The notes under the pieces were generated by a model. It had not been told where the DNA came from. It saw nothing but the letters and a program-made list of their open reading frames with translations, and made no database searches. From Antedon mediterranea (Eukaryota; Echinodermata; Crinoidea; Comatulida; Antedonidae): a stretch of 64,000 nt of DNA. The DNA lies in NCBI RefSeq assembly GCF_964355755.1, contig NC_092678.1, forward strand, positions 14,606,922-14,670,921, given 5' to 3'. Positions 34,880 through 45,256 of the stretch are shown piece by piece. The position numbers and the translations under genes are program-made. Each line of letters starts with the position of its first letter. Position 1 is the first letter of the stretch.

Positions 34880-34963
34880 TACATGTTTTGTTCTAATAAG
34901 CCTACCTTAAAAATAGTAAATTATTTCACGAAGAAAGGTGCAACAGTAACAGCACCAAATAAG
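34880..34963 (+). pseudogene. Decayed ankyrin exon, type C (5' end lost)
   Basis: The last 28 codons of a type C repeat (YMFCSNKPTLKIVNYFTKKG, then ATVTAPNK) end at a donor 'gtaact'. The expected start DGNTPLHE and its AG acceptor are replaced by a T run. The upstream ~200 bp match the introns before the intact C exons ('cagacaatcgatataattga', 'ttatttatcatta'). Confidence 0.7.
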
Positions 34964-34999
34964 GTAACTTATAAGCAAATGATATTTTTCAAAAGGTAA

Positions 35000-36480
35000 T
35001 TGAGAAGAACTGAAATGTGTACAGAAAGAGCTGAAGCCTGCTATACGTTAACAAAAACCCTCTTAGTACCAAATTCCCGAGAGAGAGAGCCATTTCCCCT
35101 CAACCGAATTCTTTTTAGAACAGCATTTTTATAGTACTCCAGGGAGTTGACATTTTTAAAACAGTAATTTCATCATTTTATCATAAATGTATGAAAATAT
35201 GTTTCTAAAAACAAATATTCCTTATTAAATTTCCTGTAAAATGATGTATAATGAATATTTGTATGATTTATTTTTATTTATGAAATGTATGAATTAAAAA
35301 AAATAAAATTTTTAAATAAAATTTCCAAGAAATTGCTTGAAAAAAATCGTATAAAAACGATAATAAAATGATATTTAGAAAACCCCAAGAAACAAATATT
35401 TATAATACATACCTATAAATGTACATTTACTTGAACAAAAGTAATAATAGGAGAGTTAGATACCAGTTATTTTATTCAAATAAACCGCCATCGTATAATT
35501 TTAGCCTAGGCACAATCAAACCATCCTATCACCATCGTTAGTCTGAGCATGCCCACTACAAGCAAGTTGCTCAGGCGAGTAAATTCTGACAACCTGCTGC
35601 ATGGGCCTACAAAAAATTCTTCTCGCGTTGCACATTTCAACAAAGGAGTCAGTATTTACGGTTGTCTGACTAGATACGGGAAACGTGTAATCCACAAACA
35701 ACGTAATTTTGATTAATTAATCAGTTTTTAATTAATATTTCCAAAAGATTTTCCTATAGCGAAAATGTCTTCGTTGACATTTTTGGAAAGTAAATTTTAC
35801 GCTTGATCGAATAAAAGCTATCCCAGAATCCTCAGACAAGCAGAAGTTAGTGATTATCGCCCTCAGAATGTACGTTTGGTGTCTAACGCTTACTAGGGGT
35901 GTTCAACGCATGTCCCCAGGGGTTTCAAACGCCGCCCGTGGCACTCCAAAAAGCTAATACAAACGGAAACATTGAAAATAATTTTGTTAGTAATGATCTG
36001 AAAAAGATTGATTATGAAGGATCGAATATTAAAAATAAAACTAAAAACATGATAACCATCAATAGATTATGCAAATGAATTAAACTTCTTAATAGATTTG
36101 GCAATAATGATTTAAAAAAAAAATTAAGTTATAGCTATTAATTAGCTCGTAGGATTTTGATAGTGAATTTGATCTATTTGAATATGTCAACTTCATTATC
36201 AAAGATTTCTTGTTAATTATGTAAAACTAATGAACATAAAGTCTTTGAGTTATTCGGAAAGTTAAAACATTTCAAGCCACCGAGCCCTGATATTATGCAA
36301 TCCAAGATACTTAAAGCATGTGTTTCTCAATTATCCGGGTATATTTACAGTCATTTTTAATACAAGAAGATTTTTTTCTGAATTTTTCTTAAGGTATTAG
36401 GTAGAAAAATTACCAGATATAATTCAATATCAATTGTTATATTTAATACGTCTTTGTAAAACAATCATTTCATCAGACTT
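35000..36480. other. No gene seen
   Basis: AT-rich intron-like sequence. The minus-strand frame at 35516-35701 has no recognisable motif. 36590-36720 ('cttaagcgaccactacc') is the start of the module repeated at 38110-38250. Confidence 0.45.
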
Positions 36481-37182
36481 GTTCAGACTTTTGTAAATAT
36501 TTTATATACTAGATAAATAAAAATAAATGAGATGGAAATAACACAGATCTTGTCTTGTTAAGTATAATCTTTTTAAAGGACCATCACTCTCTTAAGCGAC
36601 CACTACCCCTTTATTTAATGTAGTGACCAGCTGTTTTAAAGAACCACCACTTTTGTAATCGTCAATCTCTTTTAAAAGATCAAAACTCGTAAGAAAGGTG
36701 GTTGCTTACGTTGTATGAGTCAGATAATAGTTTAAAGGACATTGGAAACAATAATCAATTCAAATATACACTTAAAAAACATATTCTAAATTGCAATTTT
36801 AACTGATTTGCTTGTTAATTAAGATTGTTGATGTTTTTTTTATGTTGGGGACCCCTATGGAAAAAAGTTATATAGCTTATAGAGTTATCCTCTTCTTCTC
36901 GTCCTGTCATTTGTTTATATGTATTTGTAATACAGTATTATTGAATGAGCAACAAATATAATATAAACAAACGTTCTGCCATTCATTATAAATGTTATAA
37001 GGATACAATTTCCTGACAGAAGTATGGGTATTTCTGTATCTGAATTGTTTTTGAACACAATATGTCTTATAAAATACACGTTGCATCAGCCTAAAAAACA
37101 ACAACCAATTACCTTATCAGTTGTGTCTAACAGTATCATTTATAAGAATCATTATTTTTTTATGTTTATAATTTCTTCACAG

Positions 37183-37287
37183 AATGGATACACACCGATA
37201 CATTCTTATCTGAAGCGTGATGATGTTAAATTAGAGATATTGTTCTGTCTGATAACTAATGGTGTATCACCCACAATACCAAACGAG
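37183..37287 (+). CDS. Ankyrin-repeat exon, type B (copy B2)
   Basis: 105 bp between 'cacag' and 'gtaatt', phase 0-0, starting NGYTPIHSYLKRDDVKLEIL and ending TNGVSPTIPNE. It keeps the H after TPI that matches the ankyrin TPLH signature best among the B copies. The pair partner A4 follows about 250 bp later. Confidence 0.85.
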
Positions 37288-37536
37288 GTAATTCGACAAA
37301 AAAATTTAAATTGAAATAGTATGGCATATTGGTAATAGTACAAATATGCTTAATGATAATTATTATTTTTGCTTCGTTTTTTACCTTCAAACGTAAGAAG
37401 GTATTGTACTGTATGTTTATTATTAACATAATGCAAATTCTCTTGGTATAAATAATACATTTTAGCTCCTTTTGAATAATTTGATTTAAAAATATTTATT
37501 TATTAAAAATATAACATTTTTGATTTATTTTTTTAG

Positions 37537-37647
37537 GAAGGTAGCAATGCTCTACATGTACATCTAAGTGGTAGATATGTTAAACCTACGTTAGAAATAG
37601 TGACTTATCTCATTAAGCTTGGTGTATCTCCAACATTAGAGAATAAG
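37537..37647 (+). CDS. Ankyrin-repeat exon, type A (copy A4)
   Basis: 111 bp, phase 0-0, EGSNALHVHLSGRYVKPTLE to GVSPTLENK, with T for A before YLI compared with A2. It is followed by the module intron (37648 to about 37870) with 'accgagattaaatctctaaa'. Confidence 0.85.
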
Positions 37648-38461
37648 GTAATGTACATAAGAGTGGCCATATATTCCCGTGATCTAACATTGTGTTATTA
37701 TCGGGTGGGACTCAAACACACCTCAGATCACGAGTATGGTGTTGTTCATAACTCTATACCTGCACAAGAGTGGTTATAGCAAGCAAATAAAGTTGGAAAT
37801 CACTAACTTTCGTGGTACCGAGATTAAATCTCTAAATAGAAAATGAAAATATATATTGTGTTAATTATCCGCATCGTTTGTTTAATTAAATGTGTTATTG
37901 TATAAAATAAGTACGTGTGAATTATAATGAACTTGAGAAAAAAGTGCCTTACGTACGTCTTCATTATTATGTAATAATATATCTTGATTTCACATAGCAT
38001 AAGGTAATAGGGATAGAGATAATTCATATACTAGATAAAAAAAATAAGATGGAAATAAAACAGATCAATTAAAATATATTGACTTTACCTCTTGTTAGAT
38101 ATCATCCTTTAAAAAACCATCACCTCCCTTAAGCGACCACTACCTCTTTATTTAATTTAGTGACCACCTTTTTTAAAGAACCACCACCTCTTGTAAGCGT
38201 CCATCTTTTTTAAAAGATCACCACACGTAAGAAAGGTGGTTGCTTACGATGTATGAGTCACATAATAGCTTAAAGGACATTGGAGACCGTAATCAATTCA
38301 AACATACACTCAAAACATCTTCTGCATTGCAACTTATGATTAAGTAGGATTTGCTTGTTAATTAATATTGTTTATGTATATTTCTTTTTTATATCGGGAA
38401 CCCATATGGAAACAAGCCATAGAGCTTATAGAGTTATCCTCTTGCTCTCATATTGTCATTT

Positions 38462-38464
<3 letters not shown>

Positions 38465-38552
<88 letters not shown>
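38465..38552. repeat. (TA)n microsatellite
   Basis: About 43 TA units with a single interruption. It forms the left border of the inserted cluster. Confidence 0.95.
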
Positions 38553-38595
38553 AATAAAATAACAGCAGAAAACTTGGTTACTTCATTGTTTTAAT

Positions 38596-38650
38596 CACTA
38601 CATATTTGTTTCGTACGACCAGCATGTAGCTGGCCGCACTCTTCAGGTGA
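38596..38650 (-). ncRNA. Hammerhead ribozyme motif (type I) in a Penelope-like 3' end
   Basis: On the minus strand the parts are in order: helix I strand TCAC, core CTGAAGA (position 7 is free in hammerheads), helix II of 11 bp (GTGCGGCCAGC / GCTGGTCGTAC, two wobble pairs) with loop TACAT, core GAA, helix III of 3 bp (ACA/TGT) with loop AATA, cleavage triplet GTA, and the returning helix I strand GTGA. Hammerheads of this compact form are known from Penelope-like elements, where they process the transcript. All core bases are present; activity is inferred. Confidence 0.8.
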
Positions 38651-39232
38651 AATATAAAACATAAGTGACACAGTTGTCTCATAGTGCTTAATACAAGTGA
38701 GTCATCAGGAAGTCGTATACAATAGCCTATTGTTTTAGATAAACTGTTTGGATCTGTAATTTAGTAAGAATTTTTTCCTATGTCTACAAGTAGAGACTAA
38801 CTCGTTCTTACGGTTCAGTGAGCATAGCTCTGGTTGACATATAATAACATACTTTTCATATATACATAAATTATATCTTTTGTTAATATTTGAGTAAGGT
38901 TTGCATTTCTTTATAATTTTCCATTTAATTGAGTAATTTGTTTTAGAGTCTTTAAGTGTCCATATATATTTACTGAGTTCCGTTGCTTTTCTTAGTTTTT
39001 CGTTCCGGAATGAAGACGTATGGTTTCTGTATCTGGTTTAAAAATGGTTTTCAGTTAGTCCGACATATGTTTCTTCTTTTGATGAATCTTCTCTCTTTAC
39101 TGTAGCTTGGTAAACTACACCTTTTCTTAGGCAGTTACCTGGGAGCGGGCATTCATTGGGATTATGGCAGTTACATCCGCTTGTTTTCGCGTTGGTTTCA
39201 GTAGACTTTTCTATTATTTTCTTTTATGCTCT

Positions 39233-39281
39233 ACCTTGGTATTGAGCACTCTATCCAAACGGTCTGAAAATTTCAACCTGA

Positions 39282-39282
<1 letters not shown>
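39233..39282. repeat. Inverted repeat flanking the L2 LINE (partner 42374-42410)
   Basis: 'ccaaacggtctgaaaatttc' with 'aacctgag' before the left (TA)n is the inverse of 'ctcaggttgacattttcaga' with 'ccgtttgga' after the right (TA)n. The arms are about 35 bp with one or two changes. They probably belong to a Penelope-like element in inverted arrangement, with (TA)n and the L2 between. Confidence 0.75.

Positions 39283-39366
<84 letters not shown>
39283..39366. repeat. (TA)n microsatellite
   Basis: Two TA tracts separated by 'tgaa', at the 5' border of the L2 LINE. Confidence 0.95.
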
Positions 39367-39370
<4 letters not shown>

Positions 39371-39479
39371 AGGCGTGGTACAAGAGCTGGGCGTGACAAA
39401 CACACTAAAAACAATCTATCATTTCCGGACTTATCATCAAACTCTCTCTTATCTAAAAACAATATTAAATTTTGCAGTA

Positions 39480-40129
39480 TTAATACAAGATCCGTTCGGA
39501 ACAAAACAACATAATTTGTGGATTTCGTTATCGAACATAATCTGGATGTTGTTGCCCTTTCGGAAACGTGGCTTAAACCAGAAGACACATCAGTTATAGG
39601 AAATATTACACCCAACGGATACTCTCTCAAACATGCTCCCCGTGCTGGTACTAAAAGAGGTGGTGGAGTTGCACTTCTTTACAAGGAAAGCATAGCGGTT
39701 AAATGTTATGACACGGGATTATTACCAAAATCATTTGAACTGCTAAATGTGGAAATAGTCAGCAATGCATCCTCAGTTTTCCTCGTAGCAGTATATCGTC
39801 CTCAAAGCAAATCAACGGGTTGCAGTCTAAATGTTTTCACTGAAGAATTCTCAACTTTGGTTGATCACTATGTATTGAAGCCGGCTCCCATACTATTCGT
39901 TGGAGACTTTAACATCCATGTGGATATGCCAAATGATGCAGATGCAATTCATTTTCGGAATCTACTTGTAGCAAGCAGTCTTCAACAGCATGTGTCTACA
40001 CCTACACACCGACATGGTCATACATTAGACTTGCTGATCACTCGTTCATCTGATCCTCCTGTTTTCTCAAACCTTAATGTCATTGATAGTATATCAGATC
40101 CATCGAAACTCGTCATTGGAATGCTATAA
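39480..40129 (+). pseudogene. L2 LINE endonuclease domain
   Basis: An AP-endonuclease-type domain that nicks the target DNA. Visible: INTRSVRNKT (39478), a stop near 39519, then VDFVIEHNLDVVALSETWLK with the catalytic Glu, RGGGVALLYKE, VAVYRPQSKS, PILFVGDFNIHVD and HGHTLDLLITR. The expected SDH motif near the end is changed (SISDPSKLVIG), and the frame then shifts into a stop at 40129. The reverse transcriptase continues in another frame. Confidence 0.85.
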
Positions 40130-40227
40130 ATTTTGAGACATTATGTAAAGATATCACACAGTCTGATCTCGGAACTTCGCTCTCAAATCTTGATTTATCA
40201 AGTAAAGTACGACTATATGTCACCACT

Positions 40228-42264
40228 TTGAGTGAACTTCTTGACAAACACGCACCACCGAAAAAGAGAACAGTAAAGGTCCGACCAAACACTAGTTGGT
40301 ATAACAGTGACATCTATGCTGAGAAAAGAACAAAGCGTAAGCTTGAAAAGAAATGGAGAATCTCTCATCTGGAAATAGATCGTCAAGCTTACATTGCACA
40401 GAAGAGGAATGTAAATTCCATGGTAAGAAAGGCAAAGGCCAACTACTACATTGGCTTGTGTGAAGAACATGCAGCAGATCAGAAAGGACTTTTTAAAATT
40501 GTTAACCAACTCCTTCATCATCGCCAGGTATCACCTCTCCCAGATAGTCTTTCTGACTTAGATCTTGCGAACAGGTTCTGTCAGTTTTTCACAGACAAGA
40601 TCAAGATCATCAGAGACGACTTCAAGATTGATGACATGTCATTTAATGAGCCTGTGACAGCTGTTCATCAGCATCTCACAACATTTACACCAGCATCTCA
40701 AGATGAGATCCGCAACATTCTGATGAAATCACCAACAAAATCATGCAGGTTAGATCCAGTTCCTACTTCTATACTGAAGAAGTGTATAGACGCAGTCGTT
40801 CCAATAATAACGGAAATCATTAACCATTCTCTTAATACCGGCATAGTGCCAGATGAACTGAAAATTGCTCACGTTCGTCCTTTAATAAAAAAGCAAAACT
40901 TGGATCATAACACGCTGAAAAATTACCGCCCGGTGTCGAATCTTTCTTTTCTTGGAAAGACTCTGGAGCGTGTAGTGACATCACGCATTACTCCATATCT
41001 TCAAAAGCATAATTTAAATGAGAATTACCAGTCGGCATATCGTGCATGTCATAGCACGGAGAGTTCCCTTTTAAAGGTACAGAATGATTTGTTACAAGGA
41101 ATGAATGATGGGAAAATAACGCTATTGGTGTTGTTGGATTTGTCAGCAGCGTTTGATACAGTTGATCACCAAAGACTGATAACCCGTCTGAGAAATCGCA
41201 TTGGCATAAATGGTGTTGCTCTTAACTGGTTCCAGTCATATCTTACAGGAAGACGTCAGCTAGTCTGTATCAATGATGCATTCTCAGATGAAGCTTGCCT
41301 TGTATATGGTGTACCACAGGGGTCAGTAATTGGGCCTGGCCAGTTTTCCATTTATACGCTTCCCCTTGGTGACATTATTCGCAAACACAGTCTACATTTC
41401 CATTTCTATGCAGATGATACACAGATTTATGTGTCAGTAAATCCAGTGCAAAGGGATGTTGCTGCAGCAATCAGTAAGATGGAAGCCTGTATAGAAGATG
41501 TTCGCAATTGGATGACAACAAATTACCTAAAGTTGAATGATGGAAAGACAGAGTTTATTATCGTCGGGTCTAAATGTAACATCTCCAAAATCAACATCAC
41601 ACATATCAGAATCGGAAACTCTAACATCGCTCCCTCATCGGTGGTCCGGAATCTGGGAATCATGCTGGATAGTAATCTCACTATGGAAGCACAAATAACA
41701 ACTGTATCCAAAGCAGCATGCATATCGATTAGGAACCTTGGTCGTATTCGCGGTAATCTTAACAAGAAAACAGCTGAATTGATTGTACACTCATTTGTCA
41801 CTTCTAAAATTGACATTGGTAATGCCTTGTTGTTTGGCATACCAAATTCTCAAATACAACGTTTGCAGCGCTTGCAAAATATGGCAGCTAGAATTGTAAC
41901 TTATACAAAATCAAACGCTCACATAACTCCTGTCCTGATGGATTTGCATTGGTTGCCTGTTCAACAACGTATTAAGTACAAACTTGCGTTGTTTGTATTC
42001 AAGATCCTAAATGACAGTGCTCCTGCTTATTTATCTGACCTTGTGGATCGTTACGAATCATCCCGCAGAGGCCTACGATCATTGTCACAAAACCTTCTTC
42101 AAGAGCGTAGAGCGAAAAATCAGTGGGGTCAGAGATCTTTTTACGTTGCGGCCGCAAGTGTATGGAACAGCTTACCAGCAACAGTTAAATGCTCAACTAG
42201 TCTAAACAGTTTCAAGACCAACCTAAAGACGTCGCTATTCGCTGATGTTCTCGCACGTTGTTAA
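40228..42264 (+). CDS. L2 LINE reverse transcriptase, open over 678 codons
   Basis: This makes cDNA at the nicked target. Motifs in order: KSPTKSCRLDPVPTSILKK (about residue 170), LKNYRPVSNLSFLGKTLERV, YRACHSTESSLLKVQNDLL, LLVLLDLSAAFDTVDHQRL, LNWFQSYLTGRRQ, YGVPQGSVIGP, FYADDTQIYVS (YADD at residues 394-397) and the C-terminal WLPVQQRIKYKLALFVFK and ASVWNSLPATVK. The ATG used for numbering is not the true start: the frame comes from a fused endonuclease-RT protein, and coding continues upstream to about 40135. An oddity is GPGQFSIY where GPLLFSIY is normal. It is the longest intact ORF in the window, so the copy is young. Confidence 0.9.
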   Translation: MSELLDKHAPPKKRTVKVRPNTSWYNSDIYAEKRTKRKLEKKWRISHLEIDRQAYIAQKRNVNSMVRKAKANYYIGLCEEHAADQKGLFKIVNQLLHHRQVSPLPDSLSDLDLANRFCQFFTDKIKIIRDDFKIDDMSFNEPVTAVHQHLTTFTPASQDEIRNILMKSPTKSCRLDPVPTSILKKCIDAVVPIITEIINHSLNTGIVPDELKIAHVRPLIKKQNLDHNTLKNYRPVSNLSFLGKTLERVVTSRITPYLQKHNLNENYQSAYRACHSTESSLLKVQNDLLQGMNDGKITLLVLLDLSAAFDTVDHQRLITRLRNRIGINGVALNWFQSYLTGRRQLVCINDAFSDEACLVYGVPQGSVIGPGQFSIYTLPLGDIIRKHSLHFHFYADDTQIYVSVNPVQRDVAAAISKMEACIEDVRNWMTTNYLKLNDGKTEFIIVGSKCNISKINITHIRIGNSNIAPSSVVRNLGIMLDSNLTMEAQITTVSKAACISIRNLGRIRGNLNKKTAELIVHSFVTSKIDIGNALLFGIPNSQIQRLQRLQNMAARIVTYTKSNAHITPVLMDLHWLPVQQRIKYKLALFVFKILNDSAPAYLSDLVDRYESSRRGLRSLSQNLLQERRAKNQWGQRSFYVAAASVWNSLPATVKCSTSLNSFKTNLKTSLFADVLARC

Positions 42265-42329
42265 TGCACAAAGCGCCATGAGCGCCACATGGGTGGAGGA
42301 TACCGGCGCTATATAAGTTTTCATTTATT

Positions 42330-42343
<14 letters not shown>

Positions 42344-42374
<31 letters not shown>
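42344..42374. repeat. (TA)n microsatellite at the L2 tail
   Basis: About 15 TA units after the (att)n tail. Confidence 0.95.
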
Positions 42375-42705
42375 TCAGGTTGACATTTTCAGACCGTTTG
42401 GATATCTCTACCAAGCTACCTTCTTTGTTTTCCACTCATATTCAGACTCCACCCTGGCTCCCTTTGTTATATTTCTTTTATTCCTGTCCATCCAGGCAGC
42501 ACTTGCCAGCTTTATACTCTGACGTTATCCAAATTCCTTCACTTGCACTGATGAAGGGCTAGTGTTGCCCGAAAGCTCTGCTAACTTTTCTGGCTGTTTA
42601 CTTTATCGTTTTGATTTAGCTTTCCGCTTTTTATTTTTGTATCTCCATTGAGATCCAGCCACTGATACCCACATCATTGTCATTTTTTCTGTAATTTGCC
42701 TTTGG

Positions 42706-42708
<3 letters not shown>
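42374..42708 (+). mobile_element. Penelope-like terminal region (uncertain)
   Basis: Begins with the right inverted-repeat arm. It contains CTGATGA, a GGGC/GCCC hairpin, GAA and AGC-tct-GCT-A (42548-42583), a hammerhead-like layout with one extra A before helix II and no helix I pairing that I can find. No ORF is seen. Followed by another (TA)n. Confidence 0.45.

Positions 42709-42784
<76 letters not shown>
42709..42784. repeat. (TA)n microsatellite
   Basis: About 37 TA units, the tail of the SINE fragment that follows in reverse orientation. Confidence 0.95.
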
Positions 42785-43188
<404 letters not shown>

Positions 43189-43434
43189 TGATGAATGAGA
43201 AATAAATATAAACCAAACAAACGTTCTGCCATTCCTTATAATTGTTATAATAATACATTTTCCTAAAAGAAGTATGATTATTTCTGTATCTGAAGTGTTT
43301 TGTGAACACTATATATCTTATAATATCCATGTTGCATCAGCCATAAAAACAACAACAAATAATCATGTTATCAGTTGTGTCGTCAGTATCATTCAAAGGA
43401 ATGATTATGTTTGATGTTTATGATTTCTTCACAG

Positions 43435-43539
43435 AATGGATACACACCAATCGATATTTATTTGAATCACGATGATGTTAAATTAGAGATATTGTTCTGT
43501 CTGATAACCAATGGTGTATCACCCACACTACCAAAAGAG
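43435..43539 (+). CDS. Ankyrin-repeat exon, type B (copy B3)
   Basis: 105 bp after 'cacag' and before 'gtaatt', phase 0-0: NGYTPIDIYLNHDDVKLEIL to TNGVSPTLPKE. The upstream intron (43190-43434) matches 36950-37182, although the two are separated by the inserted cluster. Confidence 0.85.
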
Positions 43540-43770
43540 GTAATTTGAAAAAAATGTAAATTGAAATAGTATAACATACTGGTAATAGTATGCTCAATGA
43601 TAATTATTATTTTTGCATCGTTTTTACTTTCAAATGTAAGAAGGTAATGTACTGTATGTTAATTATCATTAGCATGATGCAACTTCTCTTGGTATAAATA
43701 ACACATTTTAGCGACATTCGATTGATTTTATTTAAGAATATTTATTTATTAAAAATATAATATTTTTTAG

Positions 43771-43881
43771 GAAAGAAGCACTGCTCTACATGTACACCTA
43801 AGTGGTACATATGTTAAACCTACGTTAGACATAGTGGCTTATCTCATTAAACTTGGTGTATCTCCAACATTACAGAATAAG
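43771..43881 (+). CDS. Ankyrin-repeat exon, type A (copy A5)
   Basis: 111 bp, phase 0-0: ERSTALHVHLSGTYVKPTLD to GVSPTLQNK. It has R-S-T where other copies have G-S-N, bringing it nearer to a TALH signature. The donor is 'gtaaag'. The intron after it is cut at about 44012 by a SINE. Confidence 0.82.
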
Positions 43882-44014
43882 GTAAAGTACATAAGAGTGC
43901 GCCTATATTCCCGTGATCTAACATTGTGTAATTATTGGGTGGGACTCAAACAGACCTTAGATCACGAGTATGGTGTTGTTCATAACTCTATACCGTTGAG
44001 AGAAAAGTGCCCTA

Positions 44015-44335
44015 CGTAAGTAAAGTCGAAACCTAAGCTAATGCTAACGGCCTTGGTGCCCATCTCCATTTCCTTAGCGTTTGGGCCAGGCTCCACTAAC
44101 TGTGTATATTTGCGGGGGTACGACACTCCTCCCGCACAAACGAGTCTGATTTACCGTCCCAGTACTTTTAACATACCGGTACCCATTTCTATCACCTGTG
44201 TTGGGAGGAACAATGTGGATAGAGAATCTTGCTCAAGGACTCAACACCACAGTGACCGGGCCGGTCTTGAACCGGCAACCTCTTGATTGCAAGTCCAGTG
44301 CTCTAACCTCTGCGCCACATTGCACAGCTGTTTCA
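44015..44335 (-). mobile_element. tRNA-derived SINE, minus strand
   Basis: In reverse orientation: 'gcaatgtggcgcagaggtta' and 'gagcactggacttgcaatca' (D-arm to anticodon region), 'gccggttcaagaccggc' (T-arm), then 'ttgagcaagattc' and a body to about 44015. The tRNA part keeps both internal promoter boxes. Confidence 0.75.
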
Positions 44336-45256
44336 ACTAGTGTTAAGATATCAGAAAAAGTCAAGCGCCCTCAGTGTTAGCAGACGAGGCTCCCCCGAGT
44401 CGCGCGGACATATAATTTTTGTTTACAAACCATTATTTCGCGAACGCCAAATTAAATTTCGCTACGGTGAGTTTTTATGTAGTAAAAACATTTTATACAA
44501 AACTAAACGATTAAAAAAAGTGTATGTTCAATTAAAAAATAAATATTTTATTGTTTCTTTACTATAAATTAATAAATAAACGACGATATTGTCCATTTTA
44601 CTGAAATAATCTCCCGCACATAAACCAGGAAGTTGAGATAAACTGTGTAATGAAATAGTAAACAATCGTAAGTAGAAAATATCATTGTATTCTTTACTTT
44701 TTTTGTGGATATAATTCATTTTTTTAGAAAAAGAACGAACTAGAATATAGTCCATCATTATTATATAAACAAAATAATACTAGTTTTGTTAATATAGCCT
44801 GGTTCAGTTTTTAGTAAAACTCGCATATTTTGCAACCCTTTTATACATTGTTATTGTTATCGGCGAGAAAACGGTTTGGCGATAGGCTTAGAAAGTGCGT
44901 TGACGCCCGCGATGACCGTGACAGTAATGTGGGCCTAGAATGAAGCTAGGCCGAAAGATAGAAAATTCGTAATAGTTAAACCTTTAATTACCATAATCCT
45001 AAATGTAATCATTATAACTGTTACCAAATAATTAATGACATGTGTTTATAATAATAATTATTGCTTTCCTGGTGCATTTTTAGGCTAGCTGGTGGGACTG
45101 AGTGACAGTCACAGCCTATCTAGGCTAGGCCTTAATATTAATACATTTTTACAGCATAATAATGGTTTAATATTTTGGCTATTAGCTCTCTTGTTTGGAT
45201 TTGTTTGGACACAAAACTGAAGTACTGTAGATTTAAAAATTGATTTATTTTTAAAG
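44336..45256. other. No gene seen upstream of the four-exon gene
   Basis: AT-rich sequence with short open frames lacking motifs. The missing 5' exons of the gene at 45257 were not found here. Confidence 0.4.

Larger units (their letters stand above)
36480..38464 (+). repeat. B-A module: intron duplicated around B2/A4
   Basis: 36480-36925 and 38030-38464 are homologous: both contain 'cttaagcgaccactacc', 'ggtggttgcttacg', 'atgtatgagtca' and end in 'gtcatttgtttatat'. In the second copy, this point is where a 4.7-kb transposon cluster starts; the module resumes at about 43190 ('caaacaaacgttctgcc'). Confidence 0.8.
38556..39282 (-). pseudogene. Penelope-like element fragment: GIY-YIG region and 3' end
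   Basis: Minus-strand sequence is closely similar to 58035-59170 (shared 'tacaatagcctattgttt', 'tgtctacaagtagagactaa', 'gttagtccgacatatgtttc'). It covers the end of the coding part, the Cys-rich CPLPGNC and VVYQATV region of the GIY-YIG endonuclease, but with frame breaks. Penelope-like elements join a reverse transcriptase to this nuclease. The 3' UTR carries a hammerhead motif at 38596-38650. Confidence 0.75.
39367..42345 (+). mobile_element. L2-type LINE, nearly complete coding part
   Basis: The endonuclease (39480-40129) and reverse transcriptase (40130-42264) are followed by a short 3' UTR ('gcgccatgagcgccacatgg', 'ggcgctatataagttttc') and an (att)n tail. The 5' UTR is short or missing. 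(TA)n tracts flank both sides. Confidence 0.88.

Noticed and set aside
35516-35701. Minus-strand ORF of 61 codons
   Set aside because: No motif, no neighbours with coding signs; length expected by chance.
38355-38594. ORFs encoding long (IY)n or (YI)n stretches (also at 39164, 39214, 42289)
   Set aside because: They are translations of (TA)n tracts with no protein motif.
41523-42181. Minus-strand ORFs opposite the L2 reverse transcriptase
   Set aside because: Antisense shadows of a clearly coding plus-strand frame.
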